The notes below the pieces were generated by a model. The model was not told the DNA's origin, ran no database searches, and saw only the letters and a list, made by a program, of their open reading frames with translations. Source: Roseomonas sp. AR75 (lineage in GTDB: Bacteria > Pseudomonadota > Alphaproteobacteria > Acetobacterales > Acetobacteraceae). Taken from it: a stretch of DNA of 64,000 bases. Numbering within the stretch: position 1 is the stretch's first letter; each line of letters begins with the position of its first letter. Where the stretch lies: the NCBI RefSeq assembly GCF_005222815.1, contig NZ_STGB01000001.1, positions 682,001-746,000 of the forward strand. The letters run 5' to 3'. The position numbers and the translations under genes were made by a program. Shown piece after piece: positions 33,019 through 41,318 of the stretch.

Positions 33019-34527
33019 CTATGCGGCGGTGCCCCGCCGGAACGGCGCGGCCAGCCGGCCGAACAGGCCAGGGATGGACCACAGCGCCGCGAACAGCGTC
33101 AGCGCGCACAGCACCGCGCTGATCGGGCGGGTGAAGAAGGGCGTGATGTCGCCGCCCGTCAGCGTCAGGCCGCGCAGCAGGTTCTTGTCCAGCAGGTCGC
33201 CCAGCACGATGCCCAGCACCAGCGGCGCCATGGGGAAGCGCAGCTCCCGCAGGATGAAGCCGACCAGCCCCGCGCCCAGCATCACCCAGATGTCGAACAG
33301 GCGCGACGTGATGGCGAAGGCGCCCACCGTGCACAGCACGAAGACCACCGGCATCAGCCGCGCCCGCGGGATCAGCAGCACCCAGAGCAGCGGTCGCACC
33401 AGCACCAGGCCGTAGACCAGCTTCACCATGTCCGCGACGATCAGCATCGCGACGATCTGGTAGATGAATTCCGGCGCGGTGATCGCCAGCATCGGCCCGG
33501 GATTGAGCCCGTGGATCATCATCGCCGCCATCAGCACCGCCGCCGGCGCGCTGCCGGGCACGGCGAGCGTCAGCACGGGGATGATCGCGCCGGGGACGCA
33601 GGCGCTCTCGCCGGTCTCGGCGGCCATCAGCCCCTCGACGCTGCCCTTGCCGAACTTCTCCTTCTCCGCGCTGGCGCGCTTGGCGGCGGCGTAGCTGGTC
33701 CAGGCGGCGATGTCCTCGCCGAGGCCGGGCATGGCGCCGATGAAGGTGCCGAGCCCGCCGGAGCGCAGGATGGTGCGCCAATACTGCGCCACGTCGCGGA
33801 TGCGCGGGATGACGCTGTCCATCTTGGAACTGACGGCCTTCACCGCCGGCCCGCGCATGGAGTTCAGCACCTCCGCCACGCCGAACACGCCGACCAGCAC
33901 CGGCAGCAGCCCAAGCCCGCCGGCAAGATCGGTGTTGCCGAAGGCGAAGCGCGGATAGGCGTGGTTCGCTTCCTGCCCCACCGTCGCGACCAGCAGGCCG
34001 AGGAAGCCCGCGATATAGCCCTTCAGCGGATCGCCGCCCGAGAGCGACCCGGCGATGACGATGCCGAACAGCGCCACCCAGAACATCTCGTAGCTGCCGA
34101 ATTGCAGCGCGAACTCGCCGAAGCTCGGCGCGAACAGCGCCAGGATCATCGTGCCGAACAGCGTACCGAGCCAGGAGCCGAGGGTGGAGATGCCCATCGC
34201 CCGCCCCGCCAGCCCCTGCCGCGCCAGCGGGAAGCCATCCAGCGTCGAGGCCGCGGAGGCCGGCGTGCCCGGGATGTTCAGCAGGATGGCTGAACGCGAT
34301 CCGCCATAGATCGCGCCGACATAGACGCAGACCAGCACCAGCATCGCCACGTTGGGGCCCATGCTGAAGGTCAGCGTGGTCAGCAGCGCGACGCCCATGG
34401 TCGCGGTCAGCCCCGGCAGCGCGCCGACGACGATGCCGATCAGCACCGCCCAGAAGGCGTGGAACACGGCGCCGCCTGCGAACACATGGGCGAAGCCCGC
34501 CCCGAGCATGGAGATCGGATCGCTCAA
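33019..34527 (-). CDS. tctA: Tripartite tricarboxylate transporter, large membrane subunit
   Basis: This 502-residue integral membrane protein with about twelve hydrophobic segments is the translocating subunit of a TTT-type carboxylate importer. It has the diagnostic G-A-L-P-G-L-T-A-T-M-G, Y-G-G-S-R-S-A-I-L-L-N-I-P-G-T-P and G-A-M-P-G-L-G-E-D-I-A motifs. Its start overlaps tctB by 4 bases. It is the only TctA in the window although nine TctC-like receptors are encoded. Confidence 0.93.
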   Translation of the reverse strand: MSDPISMLGAGFAHVFAGGAVFHAFWAVLIGIVVGALPGLTATMGVALLTTLTFSMGPNVAMLVLVCVYVGAIYGGSRSAILLNIPGTPASAASTLDGFPLARQGLAGRAMGISTLGSWLGTLFGTMILALFAPSFGEFALQFGSYEMFWVALFGIVIAGSLSGGDPLKGYIAGFLGLLVATVGQEANHAYPRFAFGNTDLAGGLGLLPVLVGVFGVAEVLNSMRGPAVKAVSSKMDSVIPRIRDVAQYWRTILRSGGLGTFIGAMPGLGEDIAAWTSYAAAKRASAEKEKFGKGSVEGLMAAETGESACVPGAIIPVLTLAVPGSAPAAVLMAAMMIHGLNPGPMLAITAPEFIYQIVAMLIVADMVKLVYGLVLVRPLLWVLLIPRARLMPVVFVLCTVGAFAITSRLFDIWVMLGAGLVGFILRELRFPMAPLVLGIVLGDLLDKNLLRGLTLTGGDITPFFTRPISAVLCALTLFAALWSIPGLFGRLAAPFRRGTAA

Positions 34528-35072
34528 GGCAGGCGCACCAGGAAGATGCGTTCAAAGACGTAGAGCACGGCCAGCCCGGTGCCGAGCCCGATCAGCGCCG
34601 CCTCCGCCAGCCGGCGCGGCCGCCCCTTCGGCCCGCGTTCCCATTCGAAGACGGCGGTGAAGGCGAAGACGAACAGCGCCGTCGCCATCCAGAAGGGCAG
34701 CCGCCCGACCAGAAAGCCGGCATAGAGCGTGCCGAGCGCCGCCGCGGTGAACAGCCGCCGCGTGTCGCCGCCCGCCCGCTTCGCCCGCGCCGGCTGCGCC
34801 GCCAGGGCGCCGCGGCGGATGGCGCGCAGCCCCAACAGGATCGCCAGCAGCGAGATGATGGTGGCATGGAAGCCAGGCACGATGCCCGGTGCCGTCAGCC
34901 CGGTCTGCGACTGCTCGACGAAGGTCGGCATCCGCCAGGCCAACGCGATCACGCCCAATCCGAAGGCCAGCAGCACCGCCGCGGTGATCAGGTCCCACCG
35001 CGGCGGCAACGGTGCGCGGTCGCCGGAGAAGGGGCTTTCCGCTTCCTCCTCCGGCGCCTGCGGCGCCGTCAC
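34524..35072 (-). CDS. tctB: Tripartite tricarboxylate transporter, small membrane subunit
   Basis: This 182-residue membrane protein has four hydrophobic segments, starting D-L-I-T-A-A-V-L-L-A-F-G-L-G-V-I-A-L-A. It contains the typical TctB long periplasmic loop with G-L-T-A-P-G-I-V-P-G and a positively charged cytoplasmic loop. It partners TctA. It lies between tctC (19-base gap) and tctA (4-base overlap). Confidence 0.88.
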   Translation of the reverse strand: MTAPQAPEEEAESPFSGDRAPLPPRWDLITAAVLLAFGLGVIALAWRMPTFVEQSQTGLTAPGIVPGFHATIISLLAILLGLRAIRRGALAAQPARAKRAGGDTRRLFTAAALGTLYAGFLVGRLPFWMATALFVFAFTAVFEWERGPKGRPRRLAEAALIGLGTGLAVLYVFERIFLVRLP

Positions 35073-35091
35073 GCGCCGATCCCGGCGCAGA

Positions 35092-36102
35092 TCAAAGCCG
35101 CTGGATCCCCAGCGTGTCCGGGCTCACCTTGGCCGTGCCGCCGTCGAAGTAGAGCCAGGCGGTCTGCCGCACCATCTTCCAGGCTTGGTCGAAGGCCTCC
35201 TGCCCATGCAGCGGCGCGAACACCGCGGCGCGCTGCGCAGCGTAGTCCTTCAGCCGCTGGCTGTTCGCGATCTTGTCGCGCCAGACCTGGCCCATCGTAT
35301 CCACCACGTTCTGCGGCACGCCCTTCGGGCACCAGATGCCGAAGTAGTTCAGTGGCGCCGGGATGTTCGGCAGCCAGCGCGTGATGGAGGGGATCTCGCC
35401 GAAGCCCTGCAGCGTCACCGGCTGCTCGGCCTGCACGGCCAGCGGGATCAGGCGGCGCGCGCGGATCATCTCGGCCGCTTCCACCAGCAGCACGGCGCCC
35501 ATCGGCGTCTCGCCGCTGACGGTCGCGATCATCGCGGGGTTGCCGCCATCGTAGGTGGCGTGGCGGTAGTTGATGTTGGTCGCCGCCTTGATCGCCGACA
35601 TCATGTTGTGGCCGGCCGAGCTGACGCCCGCCGTCGCCACCGCCAGGCTCGCGCCCCGGCTGCGGAAGGCCTCCATCGCCGCGCCGAAGTCGCGGATGCC
35701 GGCCTGCGGATTGGCGACGAGGATGTTCACATTGGCGACCGCGAAGAACAGGTTCCAGTCCGCCAGCATCGTGTCGAGCAGGCCGAGCACCTTGTAGCAG
35801 CCGACATCCACCGCCGCGCCCGCGGCCCAGGTATAGCCGTCCTTCTCCGCGGCCAGCGCGTTGCGCGTGCCGATCGAGCCCGAGGCACCGGGCTGGTTCA
35901 CCACCACGAAGCGCTGGCCGAGCGCGGCTTCGAGTTCCGGTGCGACGAGGCGCACCATCTGGTCGGTGGAGCCGCCGGCGGCCCAGGGCACGATGATGGT
36001 CACCGGCCGCTCCGGCTTCCAGGCGGCCTGCGCATGGCCGAGGCCGGGCATTGCGAGCGTCGCCGCGCCGGCGGCGAGCAGGGTCCTGCGGGTGGTCGTC
36101 AT
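35092..36102 (-). CDS. tctC: Tripartite tricarboxylate transporter receptor
   Basis: This 336-residue exported receptor has a signal M-T-T-T-R-R-T-L-L-A-A-G and cleavage near G-H-A-Q. It is more distant from the other Bug proteins here: I-V-P-W-A-A-G-G-S-T-D-Q, V-N-Q-P-G-A-S-G-S-I and I-W-C-P-K-G-V-P. It is the only receptor in an operon with tctB and tctA, so this one has an evident membrane partner. A palindrome at 36129-36146 lies 27 bases before the start. Confidence 0.9.
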   Translation of the reverse strand: MTTTRRTLLAAGAATLAMPGLGHAQAAWKPERPVTIIVPWAAGGSTDQMVRLVAPELEAALGQRFVVVNQPGASGSIGTRNALAAEKDGYTWAAGAAVDVGCYKVLGLLDTMLADWNLFFAVANVNILVANPQAGIRDFGAAMEAFRSRGASLAVATAGVSSAGHNMMSAIKAATNINYRHATYDGGNPAMIATVSGETPMGAVLLVEAAEMIRARRLIPLAVQAEQPVTLQGFGEIPSITRWLPNIPAPLNYFGIWCPKGVPQNVVDTMGQVWRDKIANSQRLKDYAAQRAAVFAPLHGQEAFDQAWKMVRQTAWLYFDGGTAKVSPDTLGIQRL

Positions 36103-36128
36103 GTCGTCCTTCTCCTCCCTGGAGCGCT

Positions 36129-36146
36129 GGTAACCCGACGGTTACC
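36129..36146. promoter_or_regulatory. Palindrome GGTAACC-N4-GGTTACC upstream of tctCBA
   Basis: GGTAACC-CGAC-GGTTACC is a perfect inverted repeat of 7-bp arms in the 73-base gap between the GNAT gene and tctC. No T-run follows on the minus strand, so an operator is more likely than a terminator. No regulator is encoded beside it, so the protein that reads it is unknown. Confidence 0.5.
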
Positions 36147-36175
36147 GCCGATGGTGCGGTGGCGGAAGCGAGGCG

Positions 36176-36991
36176 TCAACCGAACTCGGCCCCCGCCATG
36201 GCAACCAGCGCCTGCGCCCGGCCCGGCGGTGCTTCGCCGAGCGTCATGCGGGTAAAGCGACGCAGGCGTTGCGCGCCCTTCGCTTCCAGCGCCGCGGCCA
36301 GGACCTCCTGCGCATCCGCCAGGTCGAGCAGCGCCGGCCCGCCGATGGCCCGCTGCGCGGCGCCGATCAGCGCCGCCGCCGTTGCGGGCGACTCCGTGAC
36401 CACGGGCCCGATCTGCGGCAGGCGATGCCCGTCGCGCCCGACGCAGAATCCGTCGGCCGCCACCCAGGCCGCCGCCGGCAGGCGCCGGGCGAAATCGCGC
36501 AGCAGCGCCGCGCGCGGCGCGCCGAAACCGTCGGCATCGGCGCGCAGCACTGCCGGCCAGTCGTCCTCCCGCAGGGGATGCGCGGCGCCGGGCGGCGCAT
36601 CGAGCGGATCGCCCAGGCGCCAGCGCGCGAAGCCGAAGGCATCCGCGAACCCGAGCCGGCGATAGACCTCCCGCCCTTCGGGCGTCGCATCCAGCGCGAT
36701 GCAGCGCGTGCCGGAAAGCGCCTTCACCGCCCAGCGCATCATCGCGGTGGCGAGGCCGGCGCGGCGCCGGTCCGGCCGCACCAGCACCATCGAGATCCAG
36801 GCAACGTCTCGCCCGAAGGGCAGCACCGCCGCGGTGGCGGCCAGGCATTCGGGATGTCCGTCATCCAGCGCCTGCACTTGGCCCTGCCGCAGGAAGACGC
36901 GCCAATCCTCTGCCGTCTGGTTCCAGCCGACGGTGGCGGACAGCGCGACGGCGCGCGGCAGGTCGTCTTCTGTGAGCGGGCGCGGTGGCAT
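36176..36991 (-). CDS. GNAT-family N-acetyltransferase
   Basis: This 271-residue acetyltransferase has a GNAT domain in the first 140 residues. The acetyl-CoA binding stretch is I-S-M-V-L-V-R-P-D-R-R-R-A-G-L-A-T-A-M, with the R-x-x-G-x-A motif. The second half is a separate domain of the kind found at the C-terminus of YitH-like acetyltransferases. Acceptor unknown. It lies upstream of tctCBA on the same strand with a 73-base gap, so it could be separately transcribed. It is divergent from the oxidoreductase operon; the 79-base gap contains GTCAA-N7-TTGAC (37024-37040). Confidence 0.82.
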   Translation of the reverse strand: MPPRPLTEDDLPRAVALSATVGWNQTAEDWRVFLRQGQVQALDDGHPECLAATAAVLPFGRDVAWISMVLVRPDRRRAGLATAMMRWAVKALSGTRCIALDATPEGREVYRRLGFADAFGFARWRLGDPLDAPPGAAHPLREDDWPAVLRADADGFGAPRAALLRDFARRLPAAAWVAADGFCVGRDGHRLPQIGPVVTESPATAAALIGAAQRAIGGPALLDLADAQEVLAAALEAKGAQRLRRFTRMTLGEAPPGRAQALVAMAGAEFG

Positions 36992-37070
36992 GGGCGCGCA
37001 GGCTTCCGCGTTGTGCCGGTGCGGTCAACCACGGCTTGACGACGTTGCGGCTGCGGCCTTGGCTGCTGCC

Positions 37071-38081
37071 ATGCCGCGCATCCTGCTCATCGGCTGCGGC
37101 GCCTTCGGGCGCGTCCACGCCGCGGCGCTGGCGCGGCTCGGCGTCGCGGCGCTCGGCTACGACCCGTCGCCTGCGGTGCGCGCGATGCTGCCGGGCCTGC
37201 GCTTCGTGGACAGGCTGGAGGACGGGCTGGCCGCCTGCGACGCCGCCATCGTCGCCACGCCGCCGGACACGCATCGCGACGTGGCGGCGGCGGTGCTGCG
37301 GGCCGGGCGGGACCTGTTCCTCGAGAAGCCCGCCACGGTGACGGCGGCGGAGAGCGCGGTGTTGGACGCGATGGTGCGCGAGACCGGCCGCATCGCGCAG
37401 GTCGGGCTGTATTTCCGCTTCCATCCGAAGGCGCGGGCGCTGCATGCGATGCTGCGCGGGGGCGAATTCGGCCGGCTGCATCACCTCTCCGCGCGCATGT
37501 CCGGGCTGAAGCGCGCCCGCCCCGATTCCGGCGCGTTGCTCAACGACGCCGTGCATTTCGCCGACCTGTTGCCCTGGATGGCTGGCGAGGCGCCGTCCCG
37601 TGTCTTCGCCACGCTGTCCGATCCGCTCGGCCGCGGACGGGAGGACCTGGCACTGATCCAACTCATCTTCCCCTCCGGCGCCACCGGCTTCATCGAGGCC
37701 GGCTGTGTGCTGCCCGGCGAGCACGAGGACGCCGTGGTGCCCGGCGCGGAGACGCGCAAGCTGCTGGCGGTGGCCGGCCGCGACGCCCTTGCGCAACTCG
37801 ATTTTGCGGCCGAGCGGCTGGTGCTGCGCCGTGGCCGACACGAGCCCGCGCCCGGCGGCGCCTGGCTGCCGCGGCATGCGGCGCGGGAGACCGTGGACGC
37901 GCCGGCGCTCGACCCCGTCGGCGTCGTCACGGCCCAGTTGGACGCCTTTCTCACGGCGGTGCGCACGCGCGCCCCGCAGGGGCCGGGGTTGCAGGAAGGC
38001 GGCGTCGCGCCGCTCGTCATCCTGGACGCGGCGCGGCGTTCGGCGCAGGAAGGCCGCGTTGTCGCGATCGGGGAGGGATGA
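37071..38081 (+). CDS. Gfo/Idh/MocA-family oxidoreductase
   Basis: This 336-residue NAD(P)-dependent oxidoreductase belongs to the sugar/inositol dehydrogenase family. The Rossmann loop I-G-C-G-A-F-G-R-V-H is at the start, the conserved L-E-K-P-A-T-V-T (E-K-P motif) is near residue 90, and the catalytic-region H sits in L-L-N-D-A-V-H-F-A-D-L. It heads a three-gene operon and its stop overlaps the epimerase gene by 4 bases. The substrate would be a polyol, sugar or sugar acid. The start at 37071 is the first Met before the Rossmann strand; a longer frame upstream overlaps the divergent GNAT gene. Confidence 0.88.
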   Translation: MPRILLIGCGAFGRVHAAALARLGVAALGYDPSPAVRAMLPGLRFVDRLEDGLAACDAAIVATPPDTHRDVAAAVLRAGRDLFLEKPATVTAAESAVLDAMVRETGRIAQVGLYFRFHPKARALHAMLRGGEFGRLHHLSARMSGLKRARPDSGALLNDAVHFADLLPWMAGEAPSRVFATLSDPLGRGREDLALIQLIFPSGATGFIEAGCVLPGEHEDAVVPGAETRKLLAVAGRDALAQLDFAAERLVLRRGRHEPAPGGAWLPRHAARETVDAPALDPVGVVTAQLDAFLTAVRTRAPQGPGLQEGGVAPLVILDAARRSAQEGRVVAIGEG

Positions 38082-38899
38082 TGCGCATCGCGCTGTGCAA
38101 CGAGGTCGTCGCCGGCCTCGGCTTCCGCGAACAGGCACGGCTCGCGGCCGGCCTCGGCTATGCCGGGCTGGAAGTCGCGCCTTTCACCTTGGATGCCGAG
38201 GCGCCGCATCGGCTGCCCGCGTCGCGCCGCGCGGAACTGCGCCGCATCGCGGAAGGGGAGGGCGCGCCGATCACCTCGCTCCACTGGCTGCTGGTCGCAC
38301 CCACCGGACTGTCCATCACCAGCGGCGACCCCGCGTTGCGCACCCGCACGCTGGATGTGGTGCAGCGCCTGATCGGCCTCGCCGCCGATCTCGGCGCGAC
38401 ACTGCTCGTGCATGGCTCGCCGAAGCAGCGCCAGGTGGAAGCCGATGGCGATGCGGTACGTGCCGAGGAGGTGATGGCGAAGGCGGGCGCCTGGGCCGCG
38501 CAGCACGGCCTGACCTATTGCCTGGAGGCGCTGGATTCACGCCAGACCAACTGGGCCACCACCGTCGTGGAAGCGATCGCGATCGTCGAGCGCATCAACC
38601 TGCCCAGCCTCAAGACGATGCTGGACGTCAGCGCCGCCGGCAATGGCGAGGCCGAGCCGGTCGAGGCGCTGCTGCGCCGATACGTTCCTTCCGGCTGGAT
38701 CGCGCATGTGCATCTGAACGACCGCAATCGCCGCGGCCCCGGCCAGGGGGATGACCGCTTTGGCCCCGTGCTGCGCGCCCTGCATGACACGGGCTATCGC
38801 GGCTTTTGCGCGGTGGAGCCCTTCGACTACCACCCGGATGGCCCGACCTGCGCCGCCCGCGCGATCGGCTACCTCTCCGGCCTGATGGAGCCAGCCTGA
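38078..38899 (+). CDS. Sugar phosphate isomerase/epimerase (TIM-barrel family)
   Basis: This 273-residue TIM-barrel protein belongs to the xylose-isomerase-like/AP-endonuclease-2 superfamily that includes tagatose epimerase and IolE. The metal ligands can be traced as Glu in C-L-E-A-L, Asp in M-L-D-V-S, His in H-V-H-L-N-D and Glu in A-V-E-P-F. It likely catalyses epimerisation or dehydration of a ketose or inosose-like compound produced by the upstream dehydrogenase. Start and stop both overlap neighbours, showing tight coupling. Confidence 0.87.
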   Translation: MMRIALCNEVVAGLGFREQARLAAGLGYAGLEVAPFTLDAEAPHRLPASRRAELRRIAEGEGAPITSLHWLLVAPTGLSITSGDPALRTRTLDVVQRLIGLAADLGATLLVHGSPKQRQVEADGDAVRAEEVMAKAGAWAAQHGLTYCLEALDSRQTNWATTVVEAIAIVERINLPSLKTMLDVSAAGNGEAEPVEALLRRYVPSGWIAHVHLNDRNRRGPGQGDDRFGPVLRALHDTGYRGFCAVEPFDYHPDGPTCAARAIGYLSGLMEPA

Positions 38900-40326
38900 T
38901 GGACGCGCCGCGCTTTTCCCTCGTCGAGACGCAGCGCCTCGAATGGCCGTTCAAGCTGCGGATGCCCTTCCGCTTCGGCGTGATCACCGTGACGCATGGC
39001 CGTCAGGCGGTGGTGCGCGCACGCATCCGGCTGGAGGATGGGACGGAGCATTGGGGCGTCGCAGCCGAAACCCTCGCCGCGAAGTGGTTCGACAAGGATC
39101 CCGCGCTGTCCGATGCGCAGAACGAAGACCAGCTTCGCCGCGCGCTGGAGATCGCGACGGAGGCCACGCGCGCCGCCGGGGCCAATACGGCGTTCGGCCA
39201 TTTCGCCGACACCTATCCGCAGGTCACCGGAGCCGGCGCGGCAGATAAGCTGAACCCGCTCGTCGCCAGCTACGGCCGTGCGCTACTGGACCGCGCGATG
39301 CTGGATGCGCTGCTGAAGGCGAAGGCCGTCTCCTTCTGGTCGGGCATGCGCGCCAATATCGGCGGCATGGCGCCGCATGCCGTGGCGCCCGACCTCGCCG
39401 GCTTCGATTTCGCCGCGATGCTCGCCGGCCTCGATCCCCTGCGCCGCATCCACGCCCGCCACACCGTCGGCCTGGTGGACCCGATCACCGCCGCGGACCA
39501 GACGGAGCGTGTGGATGATGGCCTGCCCGAGACGCTGGAGGAGGTCGTCGCCACCTACGGCCACCGCTACTGGAAGCTGAAGGTCGGCGGCAATGTCGCC
39601 GCCGATGTGGAGCGCCTGTCGCGCATCGCCGCGGTGCTGGACCGACTGCATGGCGGCTACCACGCCAGCCTGGACGGCAACGAGCAGTACGAGGATGCCG
39701 AGGGCGCGCTGGCGCTCTGGCGCGCCATGGAAGCCGAGCCGCGCCTGGCGAAGCTGCGCAACTCCATCCTGTTCATCGAACAGCCCGTGAAGCGCGCCCG
39801 CGCGCTGGAAACGGGCATGAGCGCGCTGGCCGCCGCGCGGCCTGTGATCATCGACGAAAGCGATGGGCCGCTGGATGCCTTCGTCACCGGAAAGGCGCTC
39901 GGCTATGCCGGTGTTTCGTCCAAGGCGTGCAAGGGCGTCTGGCGTTCCCTGATCAACCTCGCGCGCTGCCGCGCCTGGAACGCGGCGGACGGGCGCGACC
40001 GCTACTTCATGTCGGCCGAGGACCTGACGACGCTCGCCGGTGTCTGCGTGCAGCAGGACCTTGCCCTGGTCTCGCTGATGGGCCTGCCGCATGTCGAGCG
40101 CAACGGCCACCATTTCGTGGACGGCTTCGCCGGCCGCCCGAAGGCCGAGGCGGTACGCTTCATGGAAGCGCATCCCGATCTCTACGCCGACACGCCACGC
40201 GGCCCGCGCCTGAAGATCCGCGACGGCGCGCTCGACATCGCCTCGCTCGACACGCCCGGCCTCGGCGCGACCGCCGAGCCCGACTACGCGGCCATGGAAG
40301 CGATGCCGCGCGCGACCTGGCCCTGA
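38899..40326 (+). CDS. Enolase-superfamily protein (mandelate racemase/muconate cycloisomerase-like), long form
   Basis: This 475-residue protein keeps the enolase-superfamily active site. K226-L-K228 is at the end of the second barrel strand, metal ligands are D259 (S-L-D-G-N), E294 (F-I-E-Q-P) and D319/E320 (I-I-D-E-S), and a lysine pair K342/K345 lies in V-S-S-K-A-C-K-G. This lysine arrangement is that of the muconate-lactonizing/dipeptide-epimerase group. The protein is about 100 residues longer than usual because of a long stretch between the capping domain and the barrel (residues 60-215). It probably abstracts an alpha-proton from a carboxylate. Specificity is unknown. Confidence 0.82.
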   Translation: MDAPRFSLVETQRLEWPFKLRMPFRFGVITVTHGRQAVVRARIRLEDGTEHWGVAAETLAAKWFDKDPALSDAQNEDQLRRALEIATEATRAAGANTAFGHFADTYPQVTGAGAADKLNPLVASYGRALLDRAMLDALLKAKAVSFWSGMRANIGGMAPHAVAPDLAGFDFAAMLAGLDPLRRIHARHTVGLVDPITAADQTERVDDGLPETLEEVVATYGHRYWKLKVGGNVAADVERLSRIAAVLDRLHGGYHASLDGNEQYEDAEGALALWRAMEAEPRLAKLRNSILFIEQPVKRARALETGMSALAAARPVIIDESDGPLDAFVTGKALGYAGVSSKACKGVWRSLINLARCRAWNAADGRDRYFMSAEDLTTLAGVCVQQDLALVSLMGLPHVERNGHHFVDGFAGRPKAEAVRFMEAHPDLYADTPRGPRLKIRDGALDIASLDTPGLGATAEPDYAAMEAMPRATWP

Positions 40327-40336
40327 GCCGCGCGAT

Positions 40337-41317
40337 TCAATCGCTGCGCAGGCCGGCCGCGCGCACAGCCTCGCGCCAGCGCTCCAGATCCTCCAGGAAC
40401 ATCGCGGAGGCGGCCGCCGGGCTTTCGGATGGCGCCGGCTCCGTGCCGCCATTGCGCAGGATCTGGCTGACCTGCGGATCCTCCACCGCCGCCACCGCAG
40501 CCTTGCGCAGCTTCTCCAGGATCGGCGCCGGCGTGCCTGCGGGGGCAAGGATCGCGTACCAATTGTCCGCCTGGAATCCCGGATAGGTCTCCGCCACGGT
40601 GGGCAGGTCCGGCAGGGCCGTTGCGCGCCGCGCATTTCCCACTGCGATGCCGCGCGCCTGGCCGTTGCGGATCAGCGGCAGCGCGACGCTGATGCCCATG
40701 AAGCCCATGTCGATGCGGCCCGCGATAAGGTCGTTGATCATCGGCGCCGCACCCTGGTAGGGCACGTGCAGAAGCTCGATCCCGGCGCGGGCGGCAAGCG
40801 TCGCCGCGCTGAGATGGTTGATGCTGGCCGGGCCCGCGGAGCCATAGGTCAGCTTGCCCGGCTGCGCCTTCGCCAGCGCCACGAGTTCCGCCAGCGTGTT
40901 CGCCGGCAGGTCCTTGCGCACCACCAGCACCGAGGGGCTGGAGACGAGCTGGGTCACCGGCGCGTAGAGCTTCAGCGGATCGTAGCCCGCCGGCCCGCGC
41001 GCCAGGGGATGGATCGAGACGGTGCCGGGCGAAGCCACCAGCAGCGTATAGCCGTCCGGCGCCGCCTGCGCGACATGCGCGGCGCCGATCGTGCCGTTCG
41101 CCCCCGCGCGGTTCTCGATGACCACCGGCTGGCCGAGCGTCGCCTGCATGTGCTGCGCGATGGGGCGGGAGGCAAGGTCGATCGGCCCGCCCGGCGGCCA
41201 AGGCACCACCAGGCGGATCGGCCGGTTCGGATAATCGCCCGCGCCCTGCGCACGCGCCGCGGCGGGTGCCAGCAGCGCGGCGAGCAGTGCGACGCGGCGA
41301 TCCAGGATCAGCGTCAT
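40337..41317 (-). CDS. Bug/TctC-family receptor
   Basis: This 326-residue exported receptor has a hydrophobic signal (V-A-L-L-A-A-L-L-A, cleavage near A-R-A-Q). It shares V-T-Q-L-V-S-x-P and G-S-x-G-P-A-S-x-x-H-L with the receptor at 42166, so the two are paralogues flanking the racemase-like gene. It has W-P-P-G-G-P-I-D-L in place of the usual A-P-G-G. It is the last gene of the nine-gene operon. The start at 41317 is one base past the upstream stop, and GGAGGGGGAGGG precedes it on the coding strand. Confidence 0.88.
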   Translation of the reverse strand: MTLILDRRVALLAALLAPAAARAQGAGDYPNRPIRLVVPWPPGGPIDLASRPIAQHMQATLGQPVVIENRAGANGTIGAAHVAQAAPDGYTLLVASPGTVSIHPLARGPAGYDPLKLYAPVTQLVSSPSVLVVRKDLPANTLAELVALAKAQPGKLTYGSAGPASINHLSAATLAARAGIELLHVPYQGAAPMINDLIAGRIDMGFMGISVALPLIRNGQARGIAVGNARRATALPDLPTVAETYPGFQADNWYAILAPAGTPAPILEKLRKAAVAAVEDPQVSQILRNGGTEPAPSESPAAASAMFLEDLERWREAVRAAGLRSD

Positions 41318-41318
41318 C

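Noticed and set aside
36103..36175. Palindrome 36129-36146 as a terminator of the GNAT gene
   Set aside because: It lacks a T-run on the minus strand and has only a 7-bp stem. Position and symmetry fit an operator better.
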